A stretch of DNA of 42,660 nucleotides from Vibrio penaeicida. GTDB taxonomy: Bacteria; Pseudomonadota; Gammaproteobacteria; Enterobacterales; Vibrionaceae. The stretch spans positions 1 through 42,660 of the forward strand of contig NZ_BFAQ01000007.1 of assembly GCF_002933855.1 (NCBI RefSeq), written 5' to 3'. Numbering within the stretch: position 1 is the stretch's first letter; every line of letters starts with the position of its first letter. Positions 8,754 to 17,892 of this stretch are shown one piece after another. Made by a program: the position numbers and the translations under genes. The notes below the pieces were generated by a model. The model made no database searches and had not been told where the DNA came from. It saw nothing but the letters and a program-made list of their open reading frames with translations.

Positions 8754-8776
8754 CCCGATTATTTAATATAATCAGG
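8754..8776 (-). other. hairpin in the chbB-chbC gap
   Basis: CCCGATTAT and ATAATCAGG form a 9-bp stem (one G-T pair) with a 5-base loop in the 85-base gap between the IIB and IIC genes. No T run follows, so it is more likely an mRNA-stabilising or processing structure than a terminator. Confidence 0.4.
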
Positions 8777-8803
8777 TTATATAAGGCTCAAATTAATTTC
8801 GTT

Positions 8804-9109
8804 TTACTTGATAAGAGAGAGTGCTTGTTTTAAAACTTCATCACCTTTCATCATGCCGTAGGTTTGAGGTGGTATCGCCGCGATGTTAATACCATGCTGA
8901 TCGGTAACTTTCTTCATTTCTTCCAGCTGGAAACGGACTTGAGGACCAAGGAGACAAACGTCGTAGTTTTGAATTTCACCTTCAAACGCACTGACAGACA
9001 ACGCATCTATCTTGCATTCAATTCCCTGTTCCGTTGCGGCTGCTTCCATTTTCTTAACTAGCATACTCGTAGACATACCTGCGCTGCAGCAAAGCAATAT
9101 CCTTTTCAT
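8804..9109 (-). CDS. chbB: PTS lactose/cellobiose-family EIIB component
   Basis: 101 residues, the standard size. The phosphocysteine loop is at the N-terminus: Cys8 in LLCCSAGMSTSML. Phosphate moves from IIA His75 to this Cys and then to the sugar in the IIC channel. It is the first gene of the operon; the ATG has GGAG upstream and lies 68 bases downstream of the operator palindrome. Confidence 0.94.
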   Translation of the reverse strand: MKRILLCCSAGMSTSMLVKKMEAAATEQGIECKIDALSVSAFEGEIQNYDVCLLGPQVRFQLEEMKKVTDQHGINIAAIPPQTYGMMKGDEVLKQALSLIK

Positions 9110-9176
9110 AATTCACTCCAGTTGATCAATTAATGAACTATAAAAACTCTATCAAAAATTGGATTAACAAAAAAGC

Positions 9177-9188
9177 GCAACCGGTTGC
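9177..9188 (-). promoter_or_regulatory. LacI-type operator upstream of chbB
   Basis: GCAACCGGTTGC is a perfect 12-bp palindrome with the central CG step typical of LacI/GalR-family operators. It is 68 bases before the first PTS gene and is the only such site I see near the operon, so it is the likely target of the repressor encoded at 3798-4793. I could not settle on a -10/-35 pair in the AT-rich DNA downstream. Confidence 0.6.
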
Positions 9189-9611
9189 ATTTTGCGTGAA
9201 GAATATCCCAATTTAATAAATATTGGCGAATAAAGATCTGATAATTATTTATTTTGTTACCTAAAATAAATAAAGTTAGATAAAAGGTTTCAGATAATAA
9301 TCTACAAAAGAAAAGTAATAAGCGAACAGCTAGTTATTCACGGGTTTTATGAAAAAAAATTAATTTTTATCGTAAAATTCTATGTTTATTCTATTTTAAG
9401 AAAAATGTGATTATGTCCCCATGTAATTCGTAAAAAGAGAATAAATAGTGATGCATATCCCAATATTTGTGACTACTGGAAAAAATATAAATATAAATTG
9501 GAAAGCAATATTTATAACTTGCTTAAAAATACACTTACTATAACAAGTAGATATATTGACACTATTCGTAACAATAGAGATTTCTTCGACCACGAGGCAC
9601 AATAAAGGTGT
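9189..9611. other. AT-rich intergenic region between chb operon and DUF2170 gene
   Basis: About 420 bases of very AT-rich DNA without a convincing gene. A short minus-strand frame (9411-9602) has neither a ribosome site nor recognisable sequence. It probably holds the far upstream control region of the PTS operon; I see no clear CRP site. Confidence 0.5.
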
Positions 9612-9612
9612 G

Positions 9613-9640
9613 TTGCCATAGGCAACTTATTCTCTATACT
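9613..9640 (+). promoter_or_regulatory. promoter with overlapping inverted repeat, DUF2170 gene
   Basis: -35 TTGCCA (9613-9618), 16-base spacer, -10 TATACT (9635-9640), 37 bases before the start codon. The -35 lies inside the perfect inverted repeat GTTGCC-ATA-GGCAAC (9612-9626), suggesting an operator, although the repeat could equally be a terminator stem from upstream. Confidence 0.55.
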
Positions 9641-9677
9641 CCATGCCCTTACCAACTGATTCTAAAGGATTATTATT

Positions 9678-10076
9678 GTGTCATGGACATTAGACGGACT
9701 GCAGAAACTAATCGACACGAGAAGAGGATGGGAGGTTGATTCCATTGATTCAGGAACGCTAATCATCAACAACAAAGAAGATAGTTTAATTGCTTACTTA
9801 AGTATTTCTGAACATCAGATCGTCATCGAAAGTATTTTGTTCCCCGAACGTAACGTAAAAGATGTTCACGCCCTCAATAAGGAAATCCTACAAACTCATA
9901 AACTGATTCCATTAACCAATGTCGGCATAAACAATGTAGACGAAGTGAGCTACTACACCGCATTTGGCTCGCTGTCTTCTCAAGCTAAAGAAGAAAGTGT
10001 CATCATTGAAGTGGCAACGCTTTTCACAAACGCCGAAGCCTTTATCGACATGTACAACCATCATCTAGAGTATTGA
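9678..10076 (+). CDS. DUF2170 (YjfI-like) protein
   Basis: A 132-residue cytoplasmic protein that I recognise as DUF2170, related to E. coli YjfI: compare MSWTLDGLQKL, ESILFPERNVKD, NKEILQTHKLIPLTNVGI and YYTAFGSLS..SKEESVIIEV, a pattern I recall from that family. In E. coli the gene lies beside a PspA/IM30 homologue; no such partner is seen here. GTG start with AAAGGA 8 bases upstream. It converges with thiQ, with one base between the stop codons, so there is no room for a terminator. Function unknown. Confidence 0.8.
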   Translation: MSWTLDGLQKLIDTRRGWEVDSIDSGTLIINNKEDSLIAYLSISEHQIVIESILFPERNVKDVHALNKEILQTHKLIPLTNVGINNVDEVSYYTAFGSLSSQAKEESVIIEVATLFTNAEAFIDMYNHHLEY

Positions 10077-10077
10077 T

Positions 10078-10788
10078 CTACTCACCTGCTTTAACAAACG
10101 CCGCTATTTCTCGGTTTGAGTTTGTTGCAACTAGTTCCTCGATAGGCAGCACAGCGCGAATTTCACCCTGAGACATATACGCAAATTGAGAGGCAATGGA
10201 CTTCGCATCGCTGACGTGGTGCGTCACCATCACTATGGCTATGTTTCTCTCTTTGGCTAATGTTTGTACCAACGAGAGCATTTCTTCGCGAATAACGGGG
10301 TCAAGCGCAGAGAAAGGTTCATCTAAAAGCCAAATGGAATGAGGTTGAACAAAACATCGTGCCAATGCCACACGTTGTTTCTGCCCACCAGAAAGCTGCT
10401 CTGGAAGTCGATCCAAAAAGTCACCGATACCGACCATTGCCGCAGCTTCTTCTACCTGCCCTTTCTGTTCAGAAGAAAGCCTTAAACTAGGTTCTATGCC
10501 CAATCCTATGTTTTCACGCACGGTTAAGTGAGCAAATAGATTGTTTTCTTGGAATAACATAGACAAAGGAATCTGGTGTGGCGGTAACCCTAAAACCGAT
10601 TGCCCCGCGACAAAGATCTGCCCTGACTGTGGCTGAATAAAACCTGCCACCAGCGACAATAACGTAGATTTTCCTGCGCCACTTGGCCCCATCAATGAAA
10701 CGATATCGCCTTCACTCACATCTAAGTTAAACCTAAACAGCTCATCGTTATAGCGGTAATGCACATCTTGTAAACTAAGAATGGTCAT
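10078..10788 (-). CDS. thiQ: thiamine ABC transporter ATP-binding protein
   Basis: A 236-residue ABC ATPase. Walker A is GPSGAGKST, the Q-loop is in MLFQENNLFAHLTV, the signature is LSGGQKQR and Walker B is IWLLDEPFSALD, followed by the switch His in VTHH. It powers ThiP for import of thiamine, TMP and TPP. I start it at the ATG at 10788 (MTILSLQDVHYRY); it overlaps the end of thiP by 14 bases, indicating translational coupling. Confidence 0.95.
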   Translation of the reverse strand: MTILSLQDVHYRYNDELFRFNLDVSEGDIVSLMGPSGAGKSTLLSLVAGFIQPQSGQIFVAGQSVLGLPPHQIPLSMLFQENNLFAHLTVRENIGLGIEPSLRLSSEQKGQVEEAAAMVGIGDFLDRLPEQLSGGQKQRVALARCFVQPHSIWLLDEPFSALDPVIREEMLSLVQTLAKERNIAIVMVTHHVSDAKSIASQFAYMSQGEIRAVLPIEELVATNSNREIAAFVKAGE

Positions 10789-12370
10789 GGGGAACTCTCT
10801 GTTTAAATAGGGATTCAACAAGTGAAAAGCTCAACACACTCAGAAGTAAAAGGCACAAAGAAACCACTGCTGCCGCTTCCATTTGGTAACTTCCAAGTAA
10901 TTGAAATAAATACAAAGGCAGAGTCCTAAACTCTTGGCTACCAAACAGAGCAATCGCGCTAAGATCGCCCATAGATAGCATAAAGCTTATAGCGAAAGCA
11001 TGGGCAAAGGGTTTTCGCAGTGCTCGCCACTCCATTAAGCGAAAATGATTCCACCCTCGAACACCTAAGCTTGCTGTTAGATATTGATACTGTTGAACCA
11101 ATTGATACATAGAGAGCGACAATGTTTTGATAACGTAAGGCAATGCCATTAAACAGTTCACTGCAACGACAACCCAAAATGCTAGGCTAAATACGTCAGC
11201 TATTTCCCTGATCAATAAAAACAACCCGGTACTGATCACCAAGCCCGGTGTGACGAGGATAATGGTGCCCGCTAATTCTATTTTATCGGCACGAAAATGT
11301 TGTTTTTTGAGTCGCCATACTCGGCTAGTCGACAAAATCGCTGCGCCCAGTAGCAATGCAGAAATACTGGCTAATAAGGCAACCTGAAGAGAGGAAAGCA
11401 CAGCGTTCCAAAAACGACCATCCGACAATACGATAAATACTTTGCTGTTAAGACCGCTCAGCACAACCATCAGTAATGGTGGTAAAACCAACGCCATCAC
11501 TAAACCAATCCAAAAAGTGTCCCAAGCTTTGGCTTTGCGGCTATCAGAATACATAGGCAGTGATTTCAAGCTTCCCGAAGTGACAGATAAAGGCTTTGAT
11601 AGCTTTTGAACACTGATGGCGAGCACGCCACACAACAGCATTTGCCACATAGCCAGTAATGCACCCGTTTGAAGATCAAAATCGAATTTTATCGCTTGAT
11701 AGATAGCTAATTCGATCGTCGTTGATTTCGGCCCCCCACCTAGTGCCATAACGGTAGCAAAACTGGTGAAGCAAAGCATGAAGACCAATCCGCACACCTG
11801 AGGGAGCTGTGTTGCCAATCGAGGCCACTCTACCCAACGAAATTTATTCAAGCGAGACATCCCTAAATGGGCACATAATTTGTGTTGCTCTGGCGGGATA
11901 CTCTCTAACGCTTGAAGCAGTAGCCGCGTTGCATACGGCAGGTTAAAAAACACATGGGCGAGCAAAATGCCGTTCAAACCATAAATTGAAAAAGGCAAAG
12001 ACATCCCATTGTCTTTCAGCCAATCGGCAATCAAACCACTGTTGCCATATATGGCTAATATTCCGAATACCCCAACTAAGACTGGTAACACCAACGTGCT
12101 CGCAAACAGCTTAAGCAGTAAGCTTCTACCGGGAAATTGTCGGTAGGAAAGTGCGTGCGCAACAGGAACGGCAAACCCAACACTGAGTAATGTAGACAGA
12201 AAAGCTTGATAAAAGCTGAACTGGGTAACATGGCGATAATAAGGATCAGACCATATTTGAAGAGGATTCAGTGAAGGCGCGTTTGCCAATAGTGCCCACA
12301 AAGCTGAAACAACAAAAATTAGGATAACCGTCGCGACGACTATCCCGACTTTAGGTACATTTCGAATCAC
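10775..12370 (-). CDS. thiP: thiamine ABC transporter permease
   Basis: A 531-residue fused permease with two copies of the binding-protein-dependent transport fold. Each half carries an EAA-like loop (the first around LCAHLGMSRLNKFRWVEWP, the second around TASLGVRGWNHFRLMEW) for contact with ThiQ. About twelve membrane segments. The start is GTG. It follows thiB after a 67-base gap containing a stable hairpin. Confidence 0.95.
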   Translation of the reverse strand: MIRNVPKVGIVVATVILIFVVSALWALLANAPSLNPLQIWSDPYYRHVTQFSFYQAFLSTLLSVGFAVPVAHALSYRQFPGRSLLLKLFASTLVLPVLVGVFGILAIYGNSGLIADWLKDNGMSLPFSIYGLNGILLAHVFFNLPYATRLLLQALESIPPEQHKLCAHLGMSRLNKFRWVEWPRLATQLPQVCGLVFMLCFTSFATVMALGGGPKSTTIELAIYQAIKFDFDLQTGALLAMWQMLLCGVLAISVQKLSKPLSVTSGSLKSLPMYSDSRKAKAWDTFWIGLVMALVLPPLLMVVLSGLNSKVFIVLSDGRFWNAVLSSLQVALLASISALLLGAAILSTSRVWRLKKQHFRADKIELAGTIILVTPGLVISTGLFLLIREIADVFSLAFWVVVAVNCLMALPYVIKTLSLSMYQLVQQYQYLTASLGVRGWNHFRLMEWRALRKPFAHAFAISFMLSMGDLSAIALFGSQEFRTLPLYLFQLLGSYQMEAAAVVSLCLLLLSVLSFSLVESLFKQRVPHDHS

Positions 12371-12397
12371 AACAGAATGAGCCTATGCATATACAAG

Positions 12398-12422
12398 CAA
12401 GCCATGCATTATGCATGGCTTG
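12398..12422 (-). other. intercistronic hairpin between thiB and thiP
   Basis: A perfect 11-bp stem, CAAGCCATGCA/TGCATGGCTTG, with a 3-base loop and no T run. A stable stem directly after a binding-protein gene commonly protects the upstream mRNA and lets ThiB be made in excess over the membrane parts. Confidence 0.6.
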
Positions 12423-12437
12423 TCGATAATGTAAAAC

Positions 12438-13430
12438 TTAGAAAGTCAGAGCGTTTTGCCATTCCTTAATCCACGTTTTTCTGCTCTCAGCAACGTCATC
12501 TGAAGAGAAGGACAAGGCTTTAGCTGGAACGGTTAACGTGTTGTAGCCTTCAGGAAGTTCAACACCAGTTACTGGGTACATCCAGTTGCCTGTTGGCATC
12601 GCAGATTGGAACTCATCGCTTAGAATGAACGCCATAAATTCGTCGGCTAATTTTTGATTCTCACTCACCTTCACTTTTGCCGCGACTTCAATCTGAGTGT
12701 AATGACCTTCAGCAAAATTCGCAGCTGCATATTTCGCGTCTTTTTCTGCAATTAAGTGATACGCCGGAGACGTTGTGTATGAAAGTACAAGATCGGACTC
12801 GCCTTCCAAGAACATTGAGTACGCTTCAGACCAACCTTTCGTTACAGTGACGGTTTTCTTGGCCAGTTGTTTCCACGCATCCGTCGTATTGTCGCCATAC
12901 ACCGACTTCATCCACAGCATTAAACCTTGACCAGGCGTCGAGGTGCGTGGATCTTGGTAAATCACTTTAAGATCATCACGCTTTTCAACCAATTCCTTTA
13001 GGCTCTTGGGTGGGTTGGTGAGTTTTTCTTTGTTGTAAACAAACGCAAAGTAGCCGTAATCGTAAGGAACAAAGGTGCTGTCTGTCCAACCACCTGGAAT
13101 CGTCACGTTAGCCGTGTCTACACTGTGCTCGGCAAGCAAACCGCTTTTCTTTGCCTCAGCCATTAAATTGTTATCAAGACCAAGCACGATATCCGCTTTG
13201 CTGTTTTTACCTTCAAGGCGTAAGCGATTGAGAATGGTCACGCCATCGTCAAGTGCAACAAACTCTAGATTACAGCCGCATTGAGCTTCAAACGCTTTTT
13301 CGACCGTTGGACCCGGTCCCCAATCCGCAGCAAAAGAATCGTACGTGTAAACCGTTAGCGTGTTTTCTGCGGCGAATGCCGATGTGGCAGCAAGTGTAGC
13401 AAGTGCTACGGTAGTCAGTGCGTATTTCAC
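12438..13430 (-). CDS. thiB: thiamine-binding periplasmic protein
   Basis: A 330-residue periplasmic binding protein. A signal peptide (MKYALTTVALATLAATSAFA) is followed by the mature N-terminus AENTLTVYTYDSFAADWGPG, characteristic of ThiB. It delivers thiamine and its phosphates to ThiPQ. First gene of the operon, just downstream of the TPP riboswitch. ATG start with AGGAG about 7 bases upstream. Confidence 0.95.
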   Translation of the reverse strand: MKYALTTVALATLAATSAFAAENTLTVYTYDSFAADWGPGPTVEKAFEAQCGCNLEFVALDDGVTILNRLRLEGKNSKADIVLGLDNNLMAEAKKSGLLAEHSVDTANVTIPGGWTDSTFVPYDYGYFAFVYNKEKLTNPPKSLKELVEKRDDLKVIYQDPRTSTPGQGLMLWMKSVYGDNTTDAWKQLAKKTVTVTKGWSEAYSMFLEGESDLVLSYTTSPAYHLIAEKDAKYAAANFAEGHYTQIEVAAKVKVSENQKLADEFMAFILSDEFQSAMPTGNWMYPVTGVELPEGYNTLTVPAKALSFSSDDVAESRKTWIKEWQNALTF

Positions 13431-13485
13431 TGGTCGCTCCTATCCATTGTTGAGCGGCACAGGTGTTGAGAGGGGTAAATTTCCG

Positions 13486-13604
13486 CGCTCAATTCCTACG
13501 CCAGTATTATCTGGTTCAGGTGTACGGGTTCAAACCAAAGGTTTATCTCAGCCATAAGAAAAGCGATGCAAACATCGCCTATTCATTTAGCACCCCGATG
13601 AGAG
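13486..13604 (-). promoter_or_regulatory. TPP riboswitch (THI element) controlling thiBPQ
   Basis: On the minus strand the leader has the conserved thi-box parts in order: CATCGGGGTGC, the GGCTGAGA pyrimidine-sensor motif, and ACCTGAACCAGATAATACTG followed by GCGTAGGA, closing with TGAGC. Between the first two parts is a P3 extension holding the hairpin GCGATG/CATCGC. With TPP bound the RNA should reduce expression of thiB, probably by masking its ribosome site, since I see no clear terminator between 13486 and the start codon. Confidence 0.92.
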
Positions 13605-13661
13605 TGGTTCTATTTTATCGACTTCTATGAACTTAGCCATATGCAATTACTTCAATCGTTT

Positions 13662-14285
13662 CTAATTGCGCTGATCATATCCCCAACGAGGGACTAATCC
13701 TTGCTCAACACCTAAATGGTCAAGAATGCGTGCAACCATAAAGTCGACTAAGTCATCAATGCTGGTTGGTTGGTGATAAAACCCCGGTGCGGCAGGCATG
13801 ATGGTGACACCCATTTGCGAGAGCTTATGCATATTTTCCAAATGAAGAGTAGAAAAAGGCGTTTCACGAACAACCAAAAGTAATTGCCCACGCTCTTTCA
13901 TGACCACATCGGCAGCACGCTCTATAAGATTATCCGACATGCCGTGGGCGATGGCAGCCACACTGCCTGCGCTGCAAGGGCAAACCACCATTTGTTTCGG
14001 TGCTGCCGAACCTGAAGCTACGGGTGAAAACCAATCTTCTTTACCGCAAACGATGAGCTTATTCGCATCGCATTGAAGGTGTTCAACCAGCTTTTCTTTC
14101 GCGCCATCTGGAGAACCCGGTAGTTTCAGCCCGTGCTCCGTTGCCATCACCACTCGCGCGGCGGAAGATATCAACAAATAGACGGTGTAATCTGCGGCGA
14201 GTAGGCATTCCAGTAGCCGGAGCCCATAAGGTGCTCCGGATGCCCCTGTAAATGCCAACGTAATGGCTTTATTTTTTTGAGTCAT
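13662..14285 (-). CDS. ubiX: flavin prenyltransferase UbiX
   Basis: 207 residues, cytoplasmic. The FMN-binding TGASGAPYG motif (residues 14-22), the SSAARVV segment, [15 protein letters not shown] and the C-terminal RETPFS and PAAPGFYH motifs are all present. It attaches dimethylallyl to FMN to make prenylated FMN, the cofactor of the UbiD decarboxylase in ubiquinone synthesis. It follows mpl by 33 bases and is probably cotranscribed with it. Confidence 0.94.
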   Translation of the reverse strand: MTQKNKAITLAFTGASGAPYGLRLLECLLAADYTVYLLISSAARVVMATEHGLKLPGSPDGAKEKLVEHLQCDANKLIVCGKEDWFSPVASGSAAPKQMVVCPCSAGSVAAIAHGMSDNLIERAADVVMKERGQLLLVVRETPFSTLHLENMHKLSQMGVTIMPAAPGFYHQPTSIDDLVDFMVARILDHLGVEQGLVPRWGYDQRN

Positions 14286-14318
14286 TCTTACTTCTTGCGT
14301 TGAAAAATCAATCCACTC

Positions 14319-15683
14319 TTAGGTTAGCGTATCAGCTGCGAGTACATTGAGTAATTTATCATGAATCCCACCAAATCCCCCATTGCTCATCACCAATATC
14401 TGATCGCCTGGTTTAGCTTCTTCGACGATACGTGTAACCAGCGTATCTATGTCATCGCTGGTCTGTACCGGCTGGTGACATTGACTCGCAACATCGTCGA
14501 CTGACCATTGGATATTATCTGGCTGGAACAAATAGACGGAATCGGCAGTACTTAGTGCATTGGCGAGTGTTTCTTTATGGACGCCCATTTTCATCGTGCT
14601 GGAGCGAGGTTCTAGCACTGCTAGAATTTTTCCTTCACCAACCTTATTACGTAATCCTTGTAACGTTAGTTCAATGGCGGTTGGGTGATGAGCAAAATCA
14701 TCGTAAACCGTAATGCCATTCACTTCGCCTTTCAGCTCTAAACGTCTTTTTGTATTCACGAATAACGTCAGAGCTTCACATGCTAAGTCAGGCGTAACAC
14801 CCACGTGCCTAGCCGCCGCAATCGCCATTAGTGCATTATCGACGTTGTGGTCACCAATGAGGTTCCAAGAAACCTTGCCAACATGCTTGCCTTGGAAGAG
14901 AACGTTAAATTCACTGCCGTCTGATTTGACTTTTTCAGCTCTCCAGTCGCCATTGAAGCCTGTCTTTTCTTGTTCGCTCCAGCAGCCCTGTTCAAGCACG
15001 CTTTCAAGCGCTTCGTCATTAATTGGGGAAAATATACGTCCATTTTCAGGCACGGTACGGATCAAATGATGGAACTGTCGCTTAATATCATCCAAGTCAT
15101 CGAAGATATCTGCATGATCAAACTCAAGATTATTCATCACCAACGTTCGCGGGTGATAATGAACAAACTTAGAACGTTTATCAAAAAAAGCGCTGTCATA
15201 CTCATCCGCTTCGACAACGAAAAACATACTTTCACCAAGACGAGACGAAACACCAAAATTGCCTAAAACGCCCCCTACTAAAAATCCGGGCTGGTAACCG
15301 CAGTGCTCAAGGATCCAAGTTAGCATGCTCGAAGTGGTCGTTTTGCCATGTGTTCCGGATACCGCCAATACCCAACGTTCGTGCAGCAAAAATTCTTGCA
15401 GCCATTGAGGACCTGATGTGTATTTAAGATTGCGATTCAATACATATTCTACACAAGGGTTTCCGCGACTCATTGCATTACCAATCACCACCAAGTCTGG
15501 CTTCGGCTCCAATTGCGATGGGTCAAACCCCTCGATAATTTCGATACCCTGAGATTCCAATAGCGTGCTCATTGGGGGGTAAACATTGGCATCGGAGCCT
15601 GTGACTTTATGCCCCATTTGACGAGCCAATACCGCGGCTCCGCCCATAAATGTCCCGCAAACCCCCAAAATATGAATATGCAT
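14319..15683 (-). CDS. mpl: murein tripeptide ligase Mpl
   Basis: A 454-residue Mur-ligase-family enzyme that joins recycled L-Ala-gamma-D-Glu-meso-DAP to UDP-MurNAc. The N-terminal MHIHILGVCGTFMGG distinguishes it from MurC; the ATP loop is VSGTHGKTTTSSML, followed by EADEYDSAFFD and DDFAHHPTAIELTL of the catalytic and C-terminal domains. Length is normal. It diverges from fbp across about 350 bases. The ribosome site (AGGAA, about 10 bases from the ATG) is mediocre. Confidence 0.95.
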   Translation of the reverse strand: MHIHILGVCGTFMGGAAVLARQMGHKVTGSDANVYPPMSTLLESQGIEIIEGFDPSQLEPKPDLVVIGNAMSRGNPCVEYVLNRNLKYTSGPQWLQEFLLHERWVLAVSGTHGKTTTSSMLTWILEHCGYQPGFLVGGVLGNFGVSSRLGESMFFVVEADEYDSAFFDKRSKFVHYHPRTLVMNNLEFDHADIFDDLDDIKRQFHHLIRTVPENGRIFSPINDEALESVLEQGCWSEQEKTGFNGDWRAEKVKSDGSEFNVLFQGKHVGKVSWNLIGDHNVDNALMAIAAARHVGVTPDLACEALTLFVNTKRRLELKGEVNGITVYDDFAHHPTAIELTLQGLRNKVGEGKILAVLEPRSSTMKMGVHKETLANALSTADSVYLFQPDNIQWSVDDVASQCHQPVQTSDDIDTLVTRIVEEAKPGDQILVMSNGGFGGIHDKLLNVLAADTLT

Positions 15684-16032
15684 AAATTACGATTCCTAGT
15701 CTGTTTTGACGTCTTTACTGGCTTCTTATCATGCCTGATATTTGTCAGCGAAATGTGAGTATAAAAGTGTGATGTCCAACTAAATTTATTCAAGGATCAG
15801 CAAGTTACTTCATTACCATTAAAAAGATTCAACTTATACAATAATAAATGAAACCCAGATGCCCCTACATTTATCGGGTAGGCAACCCAACTTAGATTGG
15901 GACTTTATTGTATCTGAGCTCGACCACACGACCTAGTTTCTTAACCGTGAACCCTTGAGAAACTTGACCTTCCCCAGTCAGCGTCGTCGGTAGCTTAGAT
16001 CTCAGCCCAGGAAACTGAACAAAGGAACAAAC
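15684..16032. other. mpl-fbp divergent intergenic region with fbp leader hairpins
   Basis: About 350 bases between divergent genes. In the plus direction there is a possible promoter near 15818-15847 (TTACCA, 18-base spacer, TACAAT) and two small hairpins (CCTAC/GTAGG around 15865-15882 and CCCAA/TTGGG at 15886-15901) in what would be the fbp 5' untranslated region. No known riboswitch class is recognised. Confidence 0.4.
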
Positions 16033-17043
16033 ATGTCTGAGATACGCACTCTAGGCGAGTTTATTGTTGAAAAGCAAAATGACTTCGCTCACGCCAGTGG
16101 CGATCTATCCTCTCTTCTCGGTTCAATTAAGCTTGCTGCCAAAATTGTAAACCGAGAAATCAACAAAGCGGGTCTTGTCGATATAACGGGTGCCGTCGGC
16201 ACTGAAAACGTCCAGGGCGAAGCTCAGCAAAAGCTAGATGTCTACGCCAACGAAAAGTTCAAAGCCGCACTTGAAGCTCGCGATCAGGTTTGTGGTGTCG
16301 CCAGTGAAGAAGAAGATGAAGCGGTCGCATTCAATAAAGAACTCAATCAAAATGCGAAGTACGTTGTTTTAATGGATCCACTGGATGGTTCTTCAAACAT
16401 TGACGTAAACGTTTCCGTCGGCACTATTTTCTCTATTTACAAACGCGTTTCACCTATTGGAACACCAGCAACAGAAGAAGATTTTTTCCAGCCCGGAGAC
16501 AAGCAAGTCGCGGCAGGTTATATCATTTATGGTTCTTCAACCATGCTGGTGTACACCACAGGTAAAGGGGTTCATGGCTTTACTTATGACCCTTCTCTAG
16601 GCGTTTTTTGTTTGTCTCATGAAAATATGATGATTCCTGAAGACGGCCTAATTTACTCCATTAACGAGGGTAACTACATCCGTTTCCCAACGGGTGTGAA
16701 AAAATACATAAAGTACTGTCAGGAAAATTCGCCTGAAGAAGGTCGCCCTTATACGTCCCGTTACATTGGTTCGCTAGTTGCAGATTTCCACCGTAACTTG
16801 CTTAAAGGCGGCATCTACCTTTACCCAAGCACCCAAAGCCACCCGAATGGTAAATTGCGTTTGTTGTACGAGTGCAACCCTATGGCATTTTTGATAGAGC
16901 AAGCAGGTGGTTTGGCTTCCGATGGTGTTAACCGCATCATGGACATCAAACCAACCGAGCTGCACCAGCGTGTGCCTTTCTTTGTTGGTTCTAAGAATAT
17001 GGTTCGCAAGGTTGAAGAATTTCTTGAACTGAATCAAGACTGA
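16033..17043 (+). CDS. fbp: fructose-1,6-bisphosphatase, class I
   Basis: A 336-residue gluconeogenic enzyme, standard length. The metal site ASEEEDEA (in [10 protein letters not shown]) and the core [23 protein letters not shown] are intact, as is the C-terminal [22 protein letters not shown] substrate region. It is tetrameric and cytoplasmic in E. coli, where AMP inhibits it; regulation here is assumed similar. ATG preceded by AAAGGAAC. Its own terminator follows. Confidence 0.96.
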   Translation: MSEIRTLGEFIVEKQNDFAHASGDLSSLLGSIKLAAKIVNREINKAGLVDITGAVGTENVQGEAQQKLDVYANEKFKAALEARDQVCGVASEEEDEAVAFNKELNQNAKYVVLMDPLDGSSNIDVNVSVGTIFSIYKRVSPIGTPATEEDFFQPGDKQVAAGYIIYGSSTMLVYTTGKGVHGFTYDPSLGVFCLSHENMMIPEDGLIYSINEGNYIRFPTGVKKYIKYCQENSPEEGRPYTSRYIGSLVADFHRNLLKGGIYLYPSTQSHPNGKLRLLYECNPMAFLIEQAGGLASDGVNRIMDIKPTELHQRVPFFVGSKNMVRKVEEFLELNQD

Positions 17044-17066
17044 ATCCGCCAAATATAAATACGAAT

Positions 17067-17110
17067 AATCCCCGCCAGCTTTATTTAGTTAGGTGGGGAT
17101 TTCTTGTTTT
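17067..17110 (+). terminator. Rho-independent terminator of fbp
   Basis: AATCCCCGCC pairs with GGTGGGGATT (one G-T/wobble position) across a 15-base loop and is followed by TTCTTGTTTT. It begins 23 bases past the fbp stop. Confidence 0.88.
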
Positions 17111-17170
17111 AGTCACTAAGCTAATTCTCCAAAACCGATTGGCTTCCGCTCTAATTTGGGCTCTGAGCCA

Positions 17171-17226
17171 GTCTAAAGTGGACTGTGTTTTAGTCTAAAG
17201 TGGATCGTGTTTTGGTCTAAAGTGGA
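17171..17226 (+). repeat. three direct repeats at 22-bp period upstream of ppa
   Basis: GTCTAAAGTGGA occurs exactly at 17171, 17193 and 17215, so the start-to-start distance is 22 bp each time, about two turns of B-DNA. The first two copies also share GTGTTTT in the spacer. The array ends 65 bases before the ppa start codon. Same-face tandem half-sites suggest binding of a regulator that polymerises or binds as tandem dimers, such as an OmpR-family protein; no known consensus is recognised. Confidence 0.75.
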
Positions 17227-17291
17227 ATAGCAGGATACGGTAAATTCGCTTAAGCTATGTACAGTGAAATTCATTAGAAAAGGAAAGCACA

Positions 17292-17822
17292 ATGAGTTTA
17301 AACAATGTACCAGCGGGTAAATCATTGCCTGATGACATCTATGTCGTAATCGAAATTCCAGCAAACGCAGATCCGATCAAATATGAAGTAGATAAAGATT
17401 CTGGCGCAGTTTTTGTGGACCGTTTTATGTCTGCGCCCATGTTCTACCCATGTAACTATGGTTATGTAAACCACACCTTATCCCTAGACGGTGATCCAGT
17501 GGATGTTCTTGTTCCGACACCGCACCCTCTGATTCCTGGCTCTGTTATCCGCTGTCGTCCGGTGGGGGTTTTGAAAATGACTGACGAGTCTGGGGAAGAT
17601 GCCAAGATTGTGGCCGTACCTCACAGCAAACTATCGAAAGAGTATGAACACATCCAAGATGTGAATGACATCCCCGAATTGCTAAAAGCGCAGATCACGC
17701 ACTTTTTTGATCGCTACAAAGAGCTTGAATCGGGTAAATGGGTAAAAGTCGATGGCTGGGCAGACGCTGCCGCCGCACGAGAAGAAATTCAGACCTCTTA
17801 TGATCGAGCACAGAATAAATAA
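17292..17822 (+). CDS. ppa: inorganic pyrophosphatase
   Basis: A 176-residue family I soluble pyrophosphatase, the typical bacterial length. The signature DGDPVDVLV and the active-site region FYPCNYGYV are present, with metal-binding aspartates and the [11 protein letters not shown]-terminal stretch. It hydrolyses PPi to drive biosynthetic reactions. ATG with AAAGGAAAG upstream. Transcribed alone between two terminators, with an unusual repeat array in its upstream region. Confidence 0.96.
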   Translation: MSLNNVPAGKSLPDDIYVVIEIPANADPIKYEVDKDSGAVFVDRFMSAPMFYPCNYGYVNHTLSLDGDPVDVLVPTPHPLIPGSVIRCRPVGVLKMTDESGEDAKIVAVPHSKLSKEYEHIQDVNDIPELLKAQITHFFDRYKELESGKWVKVDGWADAAAAREEIQTSYDRAQNK

Positions 17823-17892
17823 CCTGAACTTGGAACTACTAACCTAAGCTTGGGAAAACATACTCTGCTTTGGATAACATTCCGCAAATAAA

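Noticed and set aside
2815..9188. Cellobiose versus chitobiose assignment of the PTS operon as certain
   Set aside because: The motifs support the family only; the deacetylase gene favours chitin-type sugars but substrate cannot be fixed by reading.
9411..9602. Short minus-strand reading frame in the AT-rich gap
   Set aside because: Composition-driven frame without ribosome site; its sequence is not protein-like beyond hydrophobic bias.
17171..17226. Possible CRISPR remnant
   Set aside because: The repeat plus spacer is only 22 bp and the first two spacers are nearly alike, unlike CRISPR.
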